From Rossellomorea aquimaris TF-12 (GTDB taxonomy: Bacteria > Bacillota > Bacilli > Bacillales > Bacillaceae_B), in assembly GCF_001648555.1 (NCBI RefSeq), contig NZ_LQXM01000028.1, positions 62,001 through 126,000 on the forward strand: 64,000 bases of DNA, in the 5' to 3' direction. Both the position numbers and the translations under genes were made by a program. Below the pieces are notes generated by a model. That model was not told the DNA's origin and did no database searches. It worked only from the letters and a program-made list of their open reading frames with translations. Shown piece after piece: positions 15,983-25,374 of this stretch (its first letter is position 1; each line of letters begins with the position of its first letter).

Positions 15983-18379
15983 ATGACTTTATTACACTGG
16001 GCTATTTTATCGCCTTTTTTATTTGCCATACTTGTTCCATTTCTGTATAAAGCATTCAGAAATGTACATACCGGTTGGTTTGTACTACTCTTACCAGTCG
16101 CATTATTTATTTACTTCTTTCAATTTATCTCCATTACCAAACATGGGGACACAATAAAGGAAACGGTGGGATGGATGCCATCGTTTGGAATTAACTTTAT
16201 TGCCTATATCGACGGGCTCGGGCTGCTCTTCGCCCTCCTTATTACAGGCATAGGTTCCTTAGTTGTCTTGTATTCGATTTATTATTTGGATAAGAAAAAG
16301 GAACAGTTACATAACTTTTATGTGTACTTAATGATGTTTATGGGGGCTATGCTTGGGGTTGTTCTTTCAGATAACTTGATTGTTCTTTACATGTTCTGGG
16401 AGTTCACTTCCATTTCTTCCTTTTTACTAATTGGTTACTGGTATCATCGAGAGCGTTCAAGATATGGCGCTCAAAAATCGATGCTGATCACCGTATTCGG
16501 TGGACTGTCCATGCTTGCCGGATTCTTACTTCTCTATTTAATGGGGGGAACCTTCAGTATTAGAGAATTAGTGGGGATCTCTGACCAATTAATGACTGAA
16601 GCGATGTTTATCCCAGCCATGCTTCTTGTCCTTTTAGGAGCGTTTACGAAGTCTGCTCAATTCCCGTTCCATATCTGGTTGCCGGATGCTATGGAAGCAC
16701 CGACTCCTGTTAGTGCTTATTTACATTCAGCCACAATGGTTAAAGCAGGAATTTATCTTGTGGCACGAATGAGTCCGATCTTTGCAGAAGAAAGCTTATG
16801 GCTATGGCTCGTTGGAGGATTTGGTATCTTCACTTTATTCTGGGGTTCTTTCAATGCTGTAAAACAAACAGACTTAAAAGGAATTCTTGCGTTCTCAACC
16901 GTCAGCCAGCTTGGACTCATTATGTCATTGCTTGGGGTTGGAGCCGCTGCTCTTCACTATGAAGTCATTGAGGACAGTGTTTATGGGATTGCCACTTTGG
17001 CTGCCGTCTTCCATCTCATTAACCATGCGACGTTTAAAGGTAGTTTGTTTATGGTTGCCGGAATAGTCGATCATGAAACAGGAACTCGAGATATCCGTAA
17101 ACTTGGCGGTTTAATGAATTTTATGCCGATTACCTTTACCATTGCCATTATTGGAGCCTTTTCAATGGCAGGTCTTCCTCCATTTAACGGCTTCTTGAGT
17201 AAAGAAATGTTCTTTACTGGGATGATTAATGTCCTGGAAATGGACTTTTATCATTTAAATACATGGGGTGTTATTTTCCCAGTTCTTGCATGGATAGGTA
17301 GTGTGTTTACGTTTATTTACAGTATGATCATTGTATTTAAAACCTTTACAGGTAAGCACCAGCCAGAAAAACTTGAAAAGAAACCACATGAAGCACCGCT
17401 TGGCATGTTAATTTCACCGATTATTTTAGTTTCTCTTGTGATTATTTTTGGTTTCTTTCCAAATATTTTGTCTCACAGGATTATTGGACCGGCTGTTGAA
17501 GGAATCATGCCGCCCGACTATAAAGTAGACGAAATACATATTTCGTTCTGGCATGGCCCTACACCTGAACTGTTTATGACCTTCGGTGTTATTCTTTTCG
17601 GAATTCTGCTTTATCTACTTCAACCAAGATGGAAGAAGATATACTCATGGATACCTGAACGATTTACTTTAAACTCCTTCTATGACGGAGGATTAATTCG
17701 AAGTGAACGAGGAGCATACAATTTCACAATCGGGTATATGACAGGATTTATCCGTACGTACCTTGTCTATATCTTCTCATTTTTTATAGGCTTATTGATT
17801 TTCAGCATGTGGTTTAATGGGGCATTCGCTATTAATACTGATGATTTAGCTTCCATTGGAATATATGAAGTGGCCATTGCCCTTCTCCTAATTATCAGTT
17901 CCGTTACTATTTTATTTGCCCGATCTCGATTAACGTCCATTATTTCATTGGGGGCTGCAGGCTATACGGTTTCTTTATTCTTCGTCTTGTTCCGTGCACC
18001 GGATTTAGCTTTAACACAGCTTGTCATTGAAACCGTATCCGTAGCATTATTCTTACTTTGCTTTTACCACTTACCTCCATTGAGTCGACATGAGGAAAGA
18101 ATGGGCTTTAAACTTGGAAATGCCCTAATCTCAATTGGAGTTGGGGTTGTCGTTACATTATTTGCAATATCTTCATACAGTACAAAACTGTTTGATTCAA
18201 TCTCAGAGTATTATATTGAGAATACACATGATAAAGCTGGCGGAGAGAATATGGTCAACGTCATCTTAGTCGATTTTCGTGGATTTGATACAATGTTTGA
18301 AATTTGCGTGTTAGCCATAGCGGCTCTTGGCATTTTCTCCATGATTAAATTGCGTCTGACAAGGAGGAAAGAAGGATGA
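15983..18379 (+). CDS. mrpA: Mrp Na+/H+ antiporter subunit A
   Basis: Largest subunit (798 residues, more than 20 membrane segments) of the multisubunit Mrp antiporter, which exports Na+ against proton entry and supports alkali and salt tolerance. The N-terminal two-thirds is homologous to complex I subunit NuoL, with conserved charged positions in LYMFWEFTSISSFLLIGYW and in KSAQFPFHIWLPDAMEAPTP and ATMVKAG. The C-terminal third resembles MrpB and ends with VDFRGFDTMFE. The start is the ATG at 15983 behind GAGGGGGG; an ATG at 15968 lies upstream of that site. First gene of seven coupled genes; overlaps mrpB by four bases. Confidence 0.95.
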   Translation: MTLLHWAILSPFLFAILVPFLYKAFRNVHTGWFVLLLPVALFIYFFQFISITKHGDTIKETVGWMPSFGINFIAYIDGLGLLFALLITGIGSLVVLYSIYYLDKKKEQLHNFYVYLMMFMGAMLGVVLSDNLIVLYMFWEFTSISSFLLIGYWYHRERSRYGAQKSMLITVFGGLSMLAGFLLLYLMGGTFSIRELVGISDQLMTEAMFIPAMLLVLLGAFTKSAQFPFHIWLPDAMEAPTPVSAYLHSATMVKAGIYLVARMSPIFAEESLWLWLVGGFGIFTLFWGSFNAVKQTDLKGILAFSTVSQLGLIMSLLGVGAAALHYEVIEDSVYGIATLAAVFHLINHATFKGSLFMVAGIVDHETGTRDIRKLGGLMNFMPITFTIAIIGAFSMAGLPPFNGFLSKEMFFTGMINVLEMDFYHLNTWGVIFPVLAWIGSVFTFIYSMIIVFKTFTGKHQPEKLEKKPHEAPLGMLISPIILVSLVIIFGFFPNILSHRIIGPAVEGIMPPDYKVDEIHISFWHGPTPELFMTFGVILFGILLYLLQPRWKKIYSWIPERFTLNSFYDGGLIRSERGAYNFTIGYMTGFIRTYLVYIFSFFIGLLIFSMWFNGAFAINTDDLASIGIYEVAIALLLIISSVTILFARSRLTSIISLGAAGYTVSLFFVLFRAPDLALTQLVIETVSVALFLLCFYHLPPLSRHEERMGFKLGNALISIGVGVVVTLFAISSYSTKLFDSISEYYIENTHDKAGGENMVNVILVDFRGFDTMFEICVLAIAALGIFSMIKLRLTRRKEG

Positions 18380-18804
18380 AAACAAAAACAAATGATGTCA
18401 TTTTACAAACCGTTACAAATGTTGTCGCGTTCATCATTATTCTGTTTTCTCTGAGACTCTTCTTCTCGGGGCACTACACCCCTGGTGGTGGGTTTATAGG
18501 TGGCCTGATGACGTCCGGGGCTATTGTATTGTTGTTACTGGCTTATGATATCAAAACCGTTTCCACTATCCTGCCGGTTGATTATAAAATCATTACAGCA
18601 ATAGGTTTACTTTTAGCAGTGGGTACCGGAGCAGGTGCTTTACTATTCGATGTACCGTTCCTTACTCATGCCTACGATCACTTTCACCTTCCACTCCTGG
18701 GAGATACCTCTCTTCATACAGCAGTGCTGTTTGATACCGGTGTATATCTCGTAGTTATCGGTGTAACGATGACCATTATTCAAACGATAGGAGTGAGTGA
18801 ATAA
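18376..18804 (+). CDS. mrpB: Mrp Na+/H+ antiporter subunit B
   Basis: A 142-residue membrane subunit of the Mrp complex with four hydrophobic segments and the conserved [19 protein letters not shown] stretch near residue 30. It is required for the assembled antiporter but has no separate activity known. It starts within the mrpA stop (ATGA) and ends overlapping mrpC by one base, so translation is coupled across the operon. Confidence 0.95.
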   Translation: MKTKTNDVILQTVTNVVAFIIILFSLRLFFSGHYTPGGGFIGGLMTSGAIVLLLLAYDIKTVSTILPVDYKIITAIGLLLAVGTGAGALLFDVPFLTHAYDHFHLPLLGDTSLHTAVLFDTGVYLVVIGVTMTIIQTIGVSE

Positions 18805-19145
18805 TGGAAATATTAATGGCAATTGTTGTCGGAGTTCTTTTTACAAGCGCTGTATACTTGATGTTATCAAAAAGCTTACTTCGAATTATTATTGGGACAG
18901 CCTTATTAAGTCACGGAGCACATCTTTTAATTCTTTCAGTTAGCGGTCTCAAAGAAGGAGCAGCACCTCTTCTAGGAGAACATGCCAAATCTTATGTTGA
19001 CCCATTACCACAAGCGTTAATTCTAACAGCTATTGTTATTAGCTTTGGTGTAACGGCTTTCTTCCTTGTTCTTGCCTACCGTGCATATCAAGAACTTGGG
19101 ACTGATAATATGGATCAAATGAGAGGAAACGAAGGAAATGACTAA
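18804..19145 (+). CDS. mrpC: Mrp Na+/H+ antiporter subunit C
   Basis: A 113-residue subunit homologous to complex I NuoK, with three hydrophobic segments. The stretch [20 protein letters not shown] and the later [20 protein letters not shown] are typical of MrpC. It overlaps mrpB by one base (TAATG) and mrpD by eight. Confidence 0.95.
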   Translation: MEILMAIVVGVLFTSAVYLMLSKSLLRIIIGTALLSHGAHLLILSVSGLKEGAAPLLGEHAKSYVDPLPQALILTAIVISFGVTAFFLVLAYRAYQELGTDNMDQMRGNEGND

Positions 19146-20619
19146 CTTATTATTACTACCAATATTAATCCCGTTATTTACGGCGATTATCTTAATGTTC
19201 ATCAGCAAATATGTGAAAGTACAAAGGGGATTATCAGCCCTTTCTACTTTGGCTACCATTGCCGCTTCTCTTGTACTAATCCATACGGTTAGTACGAAAG
19301 GAATTCAGACTGTAAACCTAGGAAGCTGGGAAGCTCCATTCGGAATCACTCTCGTGTCTGATATGCTTTCTGCTTTACTAGTCACCACAACGAGTATCAT
19401 TACTCTAGTGGTCCTACTCTATTCCTTTAAATCCATTGGAGTAGATCGTGAAAGATTCTATTACTATCCAGTCGTACAGTTCCTTTTAGTAGGGATCAAT
19501 GGTGCGTTCACAACTGGAGATATCTTTAACCTTTTCGTCTTTTTCGAAGTAATGCTTATGAGCTCTTATGTGCTATTAGTATTAGGCGGGACGAAAAGTC
19601 AATTACGTGAAGGAATTAAATACATTCTAGTCAATGTGATCTCCTCTGCCCTTTTTGTTATTACGGTTGCCTATCTGTATTCAGTAGTTGGAACCTTAAA
19701 TATGGCAGATATCTCAAGGAAAATTGCAGAGGTGAATCAGCCGGGAATCTTAACGGCGATTGCCATTTTGTTCTTAGTGGTTTTTGGTTTAAAAGGAGCC
19801 ATATTCCCGCTGTATTTTTGGCTACCTGGATCCTATTCTGCTCCTCCGACACCGGTTCTTGCCTTGTTTGGAGCACTTCTTACCAAAGTAGGGGTCTATT
19901 CAATTTTACGAACGTATACGCTTTTCTTTTATCATGAGATTGGATATACACATGAGATCCTAGGAATACTAGCTATCTTAACCATTGTATTAGGGTGTAT
20001 CGGAGCCATTGCTTATTGGGATGTTAAAAAGATTATCATCTATAACATCATTATTGCCGTTGGTGTCATTTTATTTGGTGTATCAACGATGAATCCCGAA
20101 GCACTGGAAGGCTCTATTTATTACCTTGTTCATGACATGCTGATCAAAGCTGGCCTCTTTCTTCTCATTGGAGTAATGATTAGTATTACAGGCACAACCA
20201 ATTTAAAGAAAATGGGTGGACTCATTAAAGATTACCCTTGGTTAGGATGGACGTTCTTAGTAGCAGCATTCTCCCTAGCGGGTATCCCTCCTCTGAGTGG
20301 TTTTATTGGGAAGCTATTGATCCTAAGAGGAAGCTTTGCCGATGGAGCTTATGTAGGAGCTGGAGTCGTACTTGCATCAAGCTTGTTAGTCCTATATTCA
20401 GTCATTAAGATCTTCTTAAATGGAATTTGGGGAACTCCTAAAGAATATAAAGGGATCACGAAATCACATGCACGATACTTATGGTTTACTTCTGCAACCA
20501 TAATACTTCTTGCCGTGTTGTACGGCATTGGAGCTGAAGCCTTACGTCCCCTGTTCTCACAAGCAACAGAAGTACTATTGGATCCGAATCTATATATAGA
20601 CGCAGTGTTAAAGGAGTAA
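19138..20619 (+). CDS. mrpD: Mrp Na+/H+ antiporter subunit D
   Basis: A 493-residue antiporter-like subunit related to complex I NuoM/NuoN with about 14 helices. Conserved charged helix residues are seen in [20 protein letters not shown] and [20 protein letters not shown], the presumed proton/cation path. The start ATG lies inside the end of mrpC. Loss of this subunit is known to abolish antiport in studied Mrp systems. Confidence 0.95.
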   Translation: MTNLLLLPILIPLFTAIILMFISKYVKVQRGLSALSTLATIAASLVLIHTVSTKGIQTVNLGSWEAPFGITLVSDMLSALLVTTTSIITLVVLLYSFKSIGVDRERFYYYPVVQFLLVGINGAFTTGDIFNLFVFFEVMLMSSYVLLVLGGTKSQLREGIKYILVNVISSALFVITVAYLYSVVGTLNMADISRKIAEVNQPGILTAIAILFLVVFGLKGAIFPLYFWLPGSYSAPPTPVLALFGALLTKVGVYSILRTYTLFFYHEIGYTHEILGILAILTIVLGCIGAIAYWDVKKIIIYNIIIAVGVILFGVSTMNPEALEGSIYYLVHDMLIKAGLFLLIGVMISITGTTNLKKMGGLIKDYPWLGWTFLVAAFSLAGIPPLSGFIGKLLILRGSFADGAYVGAGVVLASSLLVLYSVIKIFLNGIWGTPKEYKGITKSHARYLWFTSATIILLAVLYGIGAEALRPLFSQATEVLLDPNLYIDAVLKE

Positions 20620-20625
20620 TGTAGC

Positions 20626-21102
20626 ATGGCTTTTCAAATTTTATTAAACTTTTTCATGGCCTTTGTCTGGATGTTTCTTTCGGTATCCTTTACTTCTCAG
20701 TCATTTTTTATTGGCTTTTTATTAGGATTGCTTGTGATTTATGCATTCAGAAGATTTTTCAACTCTCGCTTTTATTTATTAAGAGTGGTGGCTGTCATCA
20801 ACCTATTATTTTTATTTCTTAAAGAACTTGTTCTTGCTAACATTTCAGTTTTGAAAACCATTCTGAGACCTAAGCTCGATTTTCAACCAGGGATTTTCGC
20901 TTTACCAACTGAGTTGAAAACAGAATGGGAAATTACGTTATTAGCAAATCTTATTACATTAACACCAGGAACACTTGTAGTGGATGTATCTCTTGATAAT
21001 AAGATTCTTTATATCCATGCGATTGATATTCCCGATGTCGATGATGCGATAGATGAAATCAAGAATTCATTTGAGAAAGCCATTATGGAGGTGAGTCGCT
21101 AA
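20626..21102 (+). CDS. mrpE: Mrp Na+/H+ antiporter subunit E
   Basis: A 158-residue subunit: two or three hydrophobic segments in the first 75 residues, then a cytoplasmic domain containing TLTPGTLVVDVSLDNKILYI, the MrpE signature. It stands six bases after mrpD and overlaps mrpF by one base. Confidence 0.94.
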   Translation: MAFQILLNFFMAFVWMFLSVSFTSQSFFIGFLLGLLVIYAFRRFFNSRFYLLRVVAVINLLFLFLKELVLANISVLKTILRPKLDFQPGIFALPTELKTEWEITLLANLITLTPGTLVVDVSLDNKILYIHAIDIPDVDDAIDEIKNSFEKAIMEVSR

Positions 21103-21386
21103 TGCTATATACCATTCTTCAAATTACCTTACTATGCGTCTCACTTTCTATGCTTGGTCTTATTTATCGAGTAATAAAAGGACCGACTACACCAGATCGG
21201 GTTGTTGCATTAGATGCAATCGGGATCAACCTTATCGCTATCGTCGCTCTTGTTTCCATGGTACTTGATACATTTGCCTTTCTGGAAGTTATTCTCCTTC
21301 TGGGGATATTAGCTTTCTTAGGAACCGTGGCCTTTTCTAAGTTCTTAGAGAAAGGGGAGATTATTGAACGTGACCGAGATCATTAG
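21102..21386 (+). CDS. mrpF: Mrp Na+/H+ antiporter subunit F
   Basis: A 94-residue subunit with three hydrophobic segments and the conserved KGPTTPDRVVALDAIGINL loop. It begins on the last base of mrpE (TAATG) and its 3' end overlaps mrpG by 23 bases. Confidence 0.94.
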   Translation: MLYTILQITLLCVSLSMLGLIYRVIKGPTTPDRVVALDAIGINLIAIVALVSMVLDTFAFLEVILLLGILAFLGTVAFSKFLEKGEIIERDRDH

Positions 21387-21729
21387 ATTTATCATAGGAT
21401 TCTTCTTAATTGTCGGTGGCTTGTTAAGTCTCGTAACGGCATTTGGACTATTAAGACTCCCAGATGTATATACACGAAACCATGCGGCTTCTAAAAGTGC
21501 TACATTAGGCGTTATGTCTATTCTGATAGCGACCTTCTTTTATTTTTATTTAGAGCATGGTCACTTTAATTCACGATTAATTTTAGCCGTTGTCTTTATC
21601 TTTGTGACTGCACCTGTTGCAGGGCACCTCATTTCAAGAGCAGCCTACAACACAGGAGTAAAGCTTTGGGATAAAAGTGTTCGGGATGATTTAAAAGATA
21701 AGAAAGAATACGATAGACAAAATTCTTAA
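21364..21729 (+). CDS. mrpG: Mrp Na+/H+ antiporter subunit G
   Basis: A 121-residue subunit with three hydrophobic segments and the family motif TAFGLLRLPDVYTRNHAASK. The start is TTG at 21364 within mrpF, behind AAAGGGGAG; a GTG two codons later is an alternative. It closes the seven-gene operon and is followed by a very strong hairpin. Confidence 0.93.
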   Translation: MNVTEIIRFIIGFFLIVGGLLSLVTAFGLLRLPDVYTRNHAASKSATLGVMSILIATFFYFYLEHGHFNSRLILAVVFIFVTAPVAGHLISRAAYNTGVKLWDKSVRDDLKDKKEYDRQNS

Positions 21730-21735
21730 AGTAAC

Positions 21736-21783
21736 AAAAGGCTTGACCTTACGAGTTTCTCCTCGTAAGGTCAAGCCTTTTTT
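21736..21783. terminator. Terminator shared by mrp and the DUF2188 gene
   Basis: Perfect 20-base arms beginning AAAAGGCTTGACCTTACGAG enclose a six-base loop TTTCTC. A/T tracts on both flanks suit both convergent units. Confidence 0.92.
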
Positions 21784-22150
21784 ACCGTTGATATAAGTGT
21801 TCTTCAACACTGCCATCTTGCTTATGAACCACTAAAGTTCCAGAATGATCCGTGACATAGTCTTTTGCTTTTGACAAAAGTCCAGCCTTCGTCTCTTCCA
21901 CCATGATTGCACGTTTGCCCTCGGCTTTCTTTAGCTGCCACCCATCATCATGGGGCGTAACATGATATTCAATCTTGTTAGAAGATTCTCCTTCTTCGGA
22001 CTTATGTGCTTGATCTGTGGCAATCGCAATGGCTCGTCCTTCTTCATACCCTTCATCCAACAGAGCATTGGCAATTTCAATGGCTTTGTTTCGTACATCA
22101 GCAGGCAGGTTTTTCAGTGAATCTGGATAATCATTTTTTGTCCAACTCAT
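21782..22150 (-). CDS. DUF2188 protein, YdaT-like
   Basis: Soluble 122-residue protein in two parts. Residues 1-50 (SWTKNDYPDSLKNLPADVR) are a ChaB-like helical segment also seen in YdaT of B. subtilis. Residues 60-118 form a DUF2188 domain (VTPHDDGWQLKKAEGKRA) that ends in HKQDGSVEEH. YdaT-type proteins belong to the general stress group, but no activity is known. AAAGGAGG precedes the ATG at good distance. It sits between mrpG and yuxO. Confidence 0.72.
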   Translation of the reverse strand: MSWTKNDYPDSLKNLPADVRNKAIEIANALLDEGYEEGRAIAIATDQAHKSEEGESSNKIEYHVTPHDDGWQLKKAEGKRAIMVEETKAGLLSKAKDYVTDHSGTLVVHKQDGSVEEHLYQR

Positions 22151-22230
22151 TAAATAGACCTCCTTTTAATGGTTGCTTATCCAATTCCCAAAATTTCACT
22201 TTTTTAAACGTATGTATTTGTATTGATTCA

Positions 22231-22614
22231 TTATCTCTTCGGCACAACAGCCATTGTACAACGTGATACAGAAATGAGTTGACCGTCTTCATCCGTGATT
22301 TTAATGTCCCACACCATCGTACTCTTCCCTTGATGAAGAACCGTTCCTGTTGCTGTAACTACTCCATCACGCTTTGCTTTAATATGATTTGCATTGATTT
22401 CAAGACCGAAGCAGATCTCTTTTTCAAGGTCGATCAATTCCACTGCTCCTACACTGGCTACTGTTTCAGCTAAAGCAACAGACGCTCCCCCATGAAGAAA
22501 ACCAAAGGGTTGTCTCGTACGATCATTTACAGGCATCGTAGCGATAACCTTTCCTTTTCCTAACTCAACAAACTCAATGCCAAGGGCACCAATCAATGTA
22601 TTTTCCATATTCAA
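22231..22614 (-). CDS. yuxO: Hotdog-fold thioesterase YuxO (PaaI/MenI-like)
   Basis: A 127-residue hotdog-fold acyl-CoA thioesterase. HGGASVALAETVAS (about residues 43-56) holds the catalytic Glu and the acyl-binding helix. Related enzymes hydrolyse 1,4-dihydroxy-2-naphthoyl-CoA in menaquinone synthesis, but the substrate here is not settled. The start is TTG at 22614, six bases after GAGGTG; this gives MNMENTLIGALGIE, which aligns with the B. subtilis N-terminus. In B. subtilis yuxO lies beside comA; here the com genes are missing. Confidence 0.82.
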   Translation of the reverse strand: MNMENTLIGALGIEFVELGKGKVIATMPVNDRTRQPFGFLHGGASVALAETVASVGAVELIDLEKEICFGLEINANHIKAKRDGVVTATGTVLHQGKSTMVWDIKITDEDGQLISVSRCTMAVVPKR

Positions 22615-22773
22615 TTTGCTCACCTCATTCATATTCTACTACATTACATTTTCGATAAAGAGGATGAAATCCCTTTATTTCTTTTACTACATACAAGAGG
22701 TACAAATGAATAATTTCCATTTCAAATACATACATTCCTAAGAACAGTTCTCTAAAATGAAAGGAGTTGCTTC

Positions 22774-23166
22774 ATGTATCGTTATCACCCGTTCTATCAG
22801 CCTGCCCATCGTCACACCATTCCTCCTCACTCCTATTTCCGACCTTTTCATTCTCACTATCGTTCCTTTCCTCAAGTAGAGACCAAAACATTTATGTCTT
22901 CATCAGATAAAACGTTAGTTTTGCTGGACAATGCAAAAACAGTCTTAGATAGAATAAAATCAGATAAGAACTTCGCTTTCCAACTAATGAATGCAGCCCA
23001 AAAATCGAATAATCAAGAGGTACATAAACTGATTACCTCAACTGGCATCAAGGTACAACCCATTGTCACCTTTAATCCAGATGGAATGCGTCTAGTGTTC
23101 GATCAAACGCTTGGAGAAGTGGATTGCTGTCATGTGATCGTAATCGTTCGTTGGAGGGAGATGTAA
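22774..23166 (+). CDS. yuzC: YuzC-like protein
   Basis: A 130-residue protein whose first 35 residues are rich in His, Tyr and Pro (YRYHPFYQPAHRHTIPPHSY), followed by a compact domain from about 45 to 128. It is recognised as YuzC by position and overall character; the His/Tyr-rich start would fit a spore-associated protein, but this is inference. AAAGGAG precedes the ATG. Only about 160 bases separate it from yuxO. Confidence 0.65.
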   Translation: MYRYHPFYQPAHRHTIPPHSYFRPFHSHYRSFPQVETKTFMSSSDKTLVLLDNAKTVLDRIKSDKNFAFQLMNAAQKSNNQEVHKLITSTGIKVQPIVTFNPDGMRLVFDQTLGEVDCCHVIVIVRWREM

Positions 23167-23190
23167 TAAATACGTCTAAATGTATGAAGA

Positions 23191-23240
23191 AAAAATAGCA
23201 GTGAATACTCAAAACGAGTACTCACTGCTTTATTTATTTT
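23191..23240. terminator. Bidirectional terminator after yuzC
   Basis: Perfect 14-base arms AGCAGTGAATACTC / GAGTACTCACTGCT (one mismatch at the centre) with loop AAAAC and A/T-rich flanks on both sides. Confidence 0.8.
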
Positions 23241-23243
23241 ACA

Positions 23244-23450
23244 TTAATAATATGGGTAGTACGGTGGGTATCCATAGCCATATGGTGGATAATACGGGTA
23301 GTATGGGTAATAGTAAGGACGTGGTCTTAATATCGCTGAACCTAGCAATCCTCCTAAGACTCCTCCTACAAACGGTCCACCAAAGAATCCCCCTCCAAAA
23401 AAGGGCCTTCTTCCAATTGGTCTTCTACCGTATACGATTCTGTCATTCAT
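23244..23450 (-). CDS. Gly/Pro/Tyr-rich small protein, coat-like
   Basis: A 68-residue protein of low complexity. Residues 15-41 are glycine- and phenylalanine-rich (FFGGGFFGGPFVGGVLGG) and the C-terminus is a Tyr-Pro repeat (PYYYPYYPYYPP). Such composition is common in spore coat and surface proteins of bacilli, where tyrosines can be cross-linked. The start is the ATG at 23450 after GGAGGAGG; the longer frame to 23504 has that site inside. Function is inferred only from composition. Confidence 0.65.
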   Translation of the reverse strand: MNDRIVYGRRPIGRRPFFGGGFFGGPFVGGVLGGLLGSAILRPRPYYYPYYPYYPPYGYGYPPYYPYY

Positions 23451-23594
23451 CACGCTGCCTCCTCCGTTTCTTGTGAGACTACCCCTTTTACAAAAGGAGC
23501 TCACTTCTTATTTCTATTTAGGGTACACTATTGATTTATGCAGAATAATGGGATTTTGAGTGGGCGAATAGCCTTTTTAGGAAAAGGTGCAAAT

Positions 23595-23625
23595 AAAAAA
23601 AGCAGGGTGGCCCCCTGCTTTTTTT
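23595..23625 (-). terminator. Terminator of yuiF
   Basis: Stem AAAGCAGGG / CCCTGCTTT with a five-base loop, flanked by A6 on the plus-strand left (U run in the minus transcript). Confidence 0.85.
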
Positions 23626-23631
23626 GACAAA

Positions 23632-24948
23632 TTATAAAATAATTGCTGCAATCCAACCGAAAAGAATCAATGGAATATTGTAGTGTAGAAATGTTGGTAC
23701 ACATGTATCCCAAATATGATTGTGCTGGCCGTCAGCATTTAACCCAGCTGTCGGTCCAAGGGTACTATCAGAAGCCGGAGAACCAGCGTCACCTAGAGCT
23801 CCTGCTGTTCCAACAATAGCAATGGTAGCCAATGGACTAAAGCCTAACTCCATTGCCAGTGGTACGAATATAGCTGCAATAATCGGAATGGTGGCAAAAG
23901 AAGATCCGATTCCCATTGTAACAAGTAGACCAACAATTAACATAATCAGAGCAGCTAATGCCTGGTTGCCACCGATAGCATCTGCAGTTGCTTCAACTAA
24001 TGTTTCAACATCACCTGTTGCTTTGACAACCTCAGCAAACCCGGAAGCAGTAATCATAACAAATCCGATGAAGGCCATCATTTTCATACCTTCATTTAGC
24101 AGTCCATCTGCTTCTTTCCATTTAATTGAACCGGATAAGTACAATACTGAAATACCAGCTAATGCACCAAATATCATGGATTCAAGTTGAAGCTGAACAT
24201 ATAGAGCTACAACGATAGAAACCAGTGCAAAAATCATAGCTCTTTTATTGTAGACAACTTTTTCTTCTGCTACTACTTCTTCTGCTTCTTTATAATCTCT
24301 AGGTTTACGGTAGCTTACAAACACAGCAATAAGCAACCCGATCACCATTCCCCCTACTGGAAGAAGCATGGCTTTTGGAATATCACTTAATGTAATCTCC
24401 ATTCCACTGCTCGCCATGTTCTGAGCAATAATTTCATGGAACTGTAAACCAAATCCAACTGGTAACAGAATATAAGGCGCTGTTAGACCAAATGTAATCA
24501 CCGCAGCTATTAAACGGCGATCAATCTTTAACTCCGTCATCACTTTTAATAAAGGAGGAATTAAGATTGGAATAAAAGCAATATGAATAGGAATAACATT
24601 TTGAGAAAAACAAGCCATAATTAATATAGAAAGAACAATAAGTGCTTTAGAAAGGGCTGTTTTTCTTGTTTCTCCTTCTTTCCCTACAACTTTTAAAACC
24701 CACTCAACAAGTAGATTTGGAATTCCTGTATAGGAAATCGCAACAGCGAATCCACCTAATAATGCATAACTTAAGGCAATATTAGCTCCTCCGCTAATTC
24801 CTTCAGAAAACACGGATATGGTTTCATCTAACCCTAATCCACCTGTTAATCCTCCGACTAACGCTCCAGTAATCAAGGCGAAAACGACATTGACACGTAC
24901 TAAGCTTAAAATAAGCATGACGAGAACGGCAATAATAACGGCATTCAT
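23632..24948 (-). CDS. yuiF: Na+/H+ antiporter-family transporter YuiF
   Basis: Polytopic membrane protein of 438 residues with about 11 helices from the ion-transporter superfamily that includes NhaC. Conserved parts include [20 protein letters not shown] and [20 protein letters not shown], a re-entrant-loop type motif near the C-terminus. In B. subtilis YuiF is annotated as a putative amino-acid transporter beside pepA, as here, so peptide-derived amino-acid movement is possible; Na+/H+ exchange is the alternative. The start is the ATG at 24948, eight bases after AAGGAG. Confidence 0.8.
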   Translation of the reverse strand: MNAVIIAVLVMLILSLVRVNVVFALITGALVGGLTGGLGLDETISVFSEGISGGANIALSYALLGGFAVAISYTGIPNLLVEWVLKVVGKEGETRKTALSKALIVLSILIMACFSQNVIPIHIAFIPILIPPLLKVMTELKIDRRLIAAVITFGLTAPYILLPVGFGLQFHEIIAQNMASSGMEITLSDIPKAMLLPVGGMVIGLLIAVFVSYRKPRDYKEAEEVVAEEKVVYNKRAMIFALVSIVVALYVQLQLESMIFGALAGISVLYLSGSIKWKEADGLLNEGMKMMAFIGFVMITASGFAEVVKATGDVETLVEATADAIGGNQALAALIMLIVGLLVTMGIGSSFATIPIIAAIFVPLAMELGFSPLATIAIVGTAGALGDAGSPASDSTLGPTAGLNADGQHNHIWDTCVPTFLHYNIPLILFGWIAAIIL

Positions 24949-25214
24949 TTCTTTCACTCCTTCTAGATGTATATGAATTCTACACTTACTTTAGTTCGCT
25001 AAATTGGTAGAGTAATAAAATCACGTTTTCAACTTTAACAAGATAAAGAGACTCTGTCAATACTTTAGTCTGATAAATCGATAAAATATTTGTTGGTAGG
25101 TTTTGGTGTTGGGATAACGTGTTTTCTTTTGGCAGAGGTTGAGGAGGATGCATGGGGTTATTTTACTGGTAACAAGTATGGGATTATAATTCGAAATGGT
25201 AGTAAATGGTAAAT
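24949..25214. other. Intergenic region upstream of yuiF
   Basis: AT-rich DNA that must hold the yuiF promoter; no clear box, riboswitch or gene is visible. Confidence 0.4.
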
Positions 25215-25310
25215 GGATCGATTTTCTCTATTTTTAGATTGATTTTGCGTCTAATTGGATTGATTTGGAGGGATTTCCACCTATAACGGATCGATTTATC
25301 ATATCCCCCT
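25215..25310. repeat. Intergenic degenerate tandem array, about 21 bp period (GGATCGATTT type)
   Basis: Four copies of the decamer GGAT(C/T)GATTT or its one-base variant start at 25215, 25236, 25257 and 25288, giving spacings of 21, 21 and 31 bases. No open frame. It abuts the pepA terminator and resembles in style, not in consensus, the arrays at 3013 and 38637. Confidence 0.5.
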
Positions 25311-25322
25311 ACTAATCTAGAA

Positions 25323-25366
25323 AAAAATAGCCTATTCCCAGCACCATACTGGAAAAAGGCTATTTT
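25323..25366 (-). terminator. Terminator of pepA
   Basis: Outer arms AAAATAGCCT / AGGCTATTTT and inner CCAG / CTGG pairs; A7 on the plus-strand left gives a U run in the minus transcript. Confidence 0.82.
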
Positions 25367-25374
25367 CTATTCAT

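Noticed and set aside
23720-24190. Long plus-strand frame opposite yuiF
   Set aside because: It is the mirror frame of a clear membrane-protein gene, with no start signal and odd composition.
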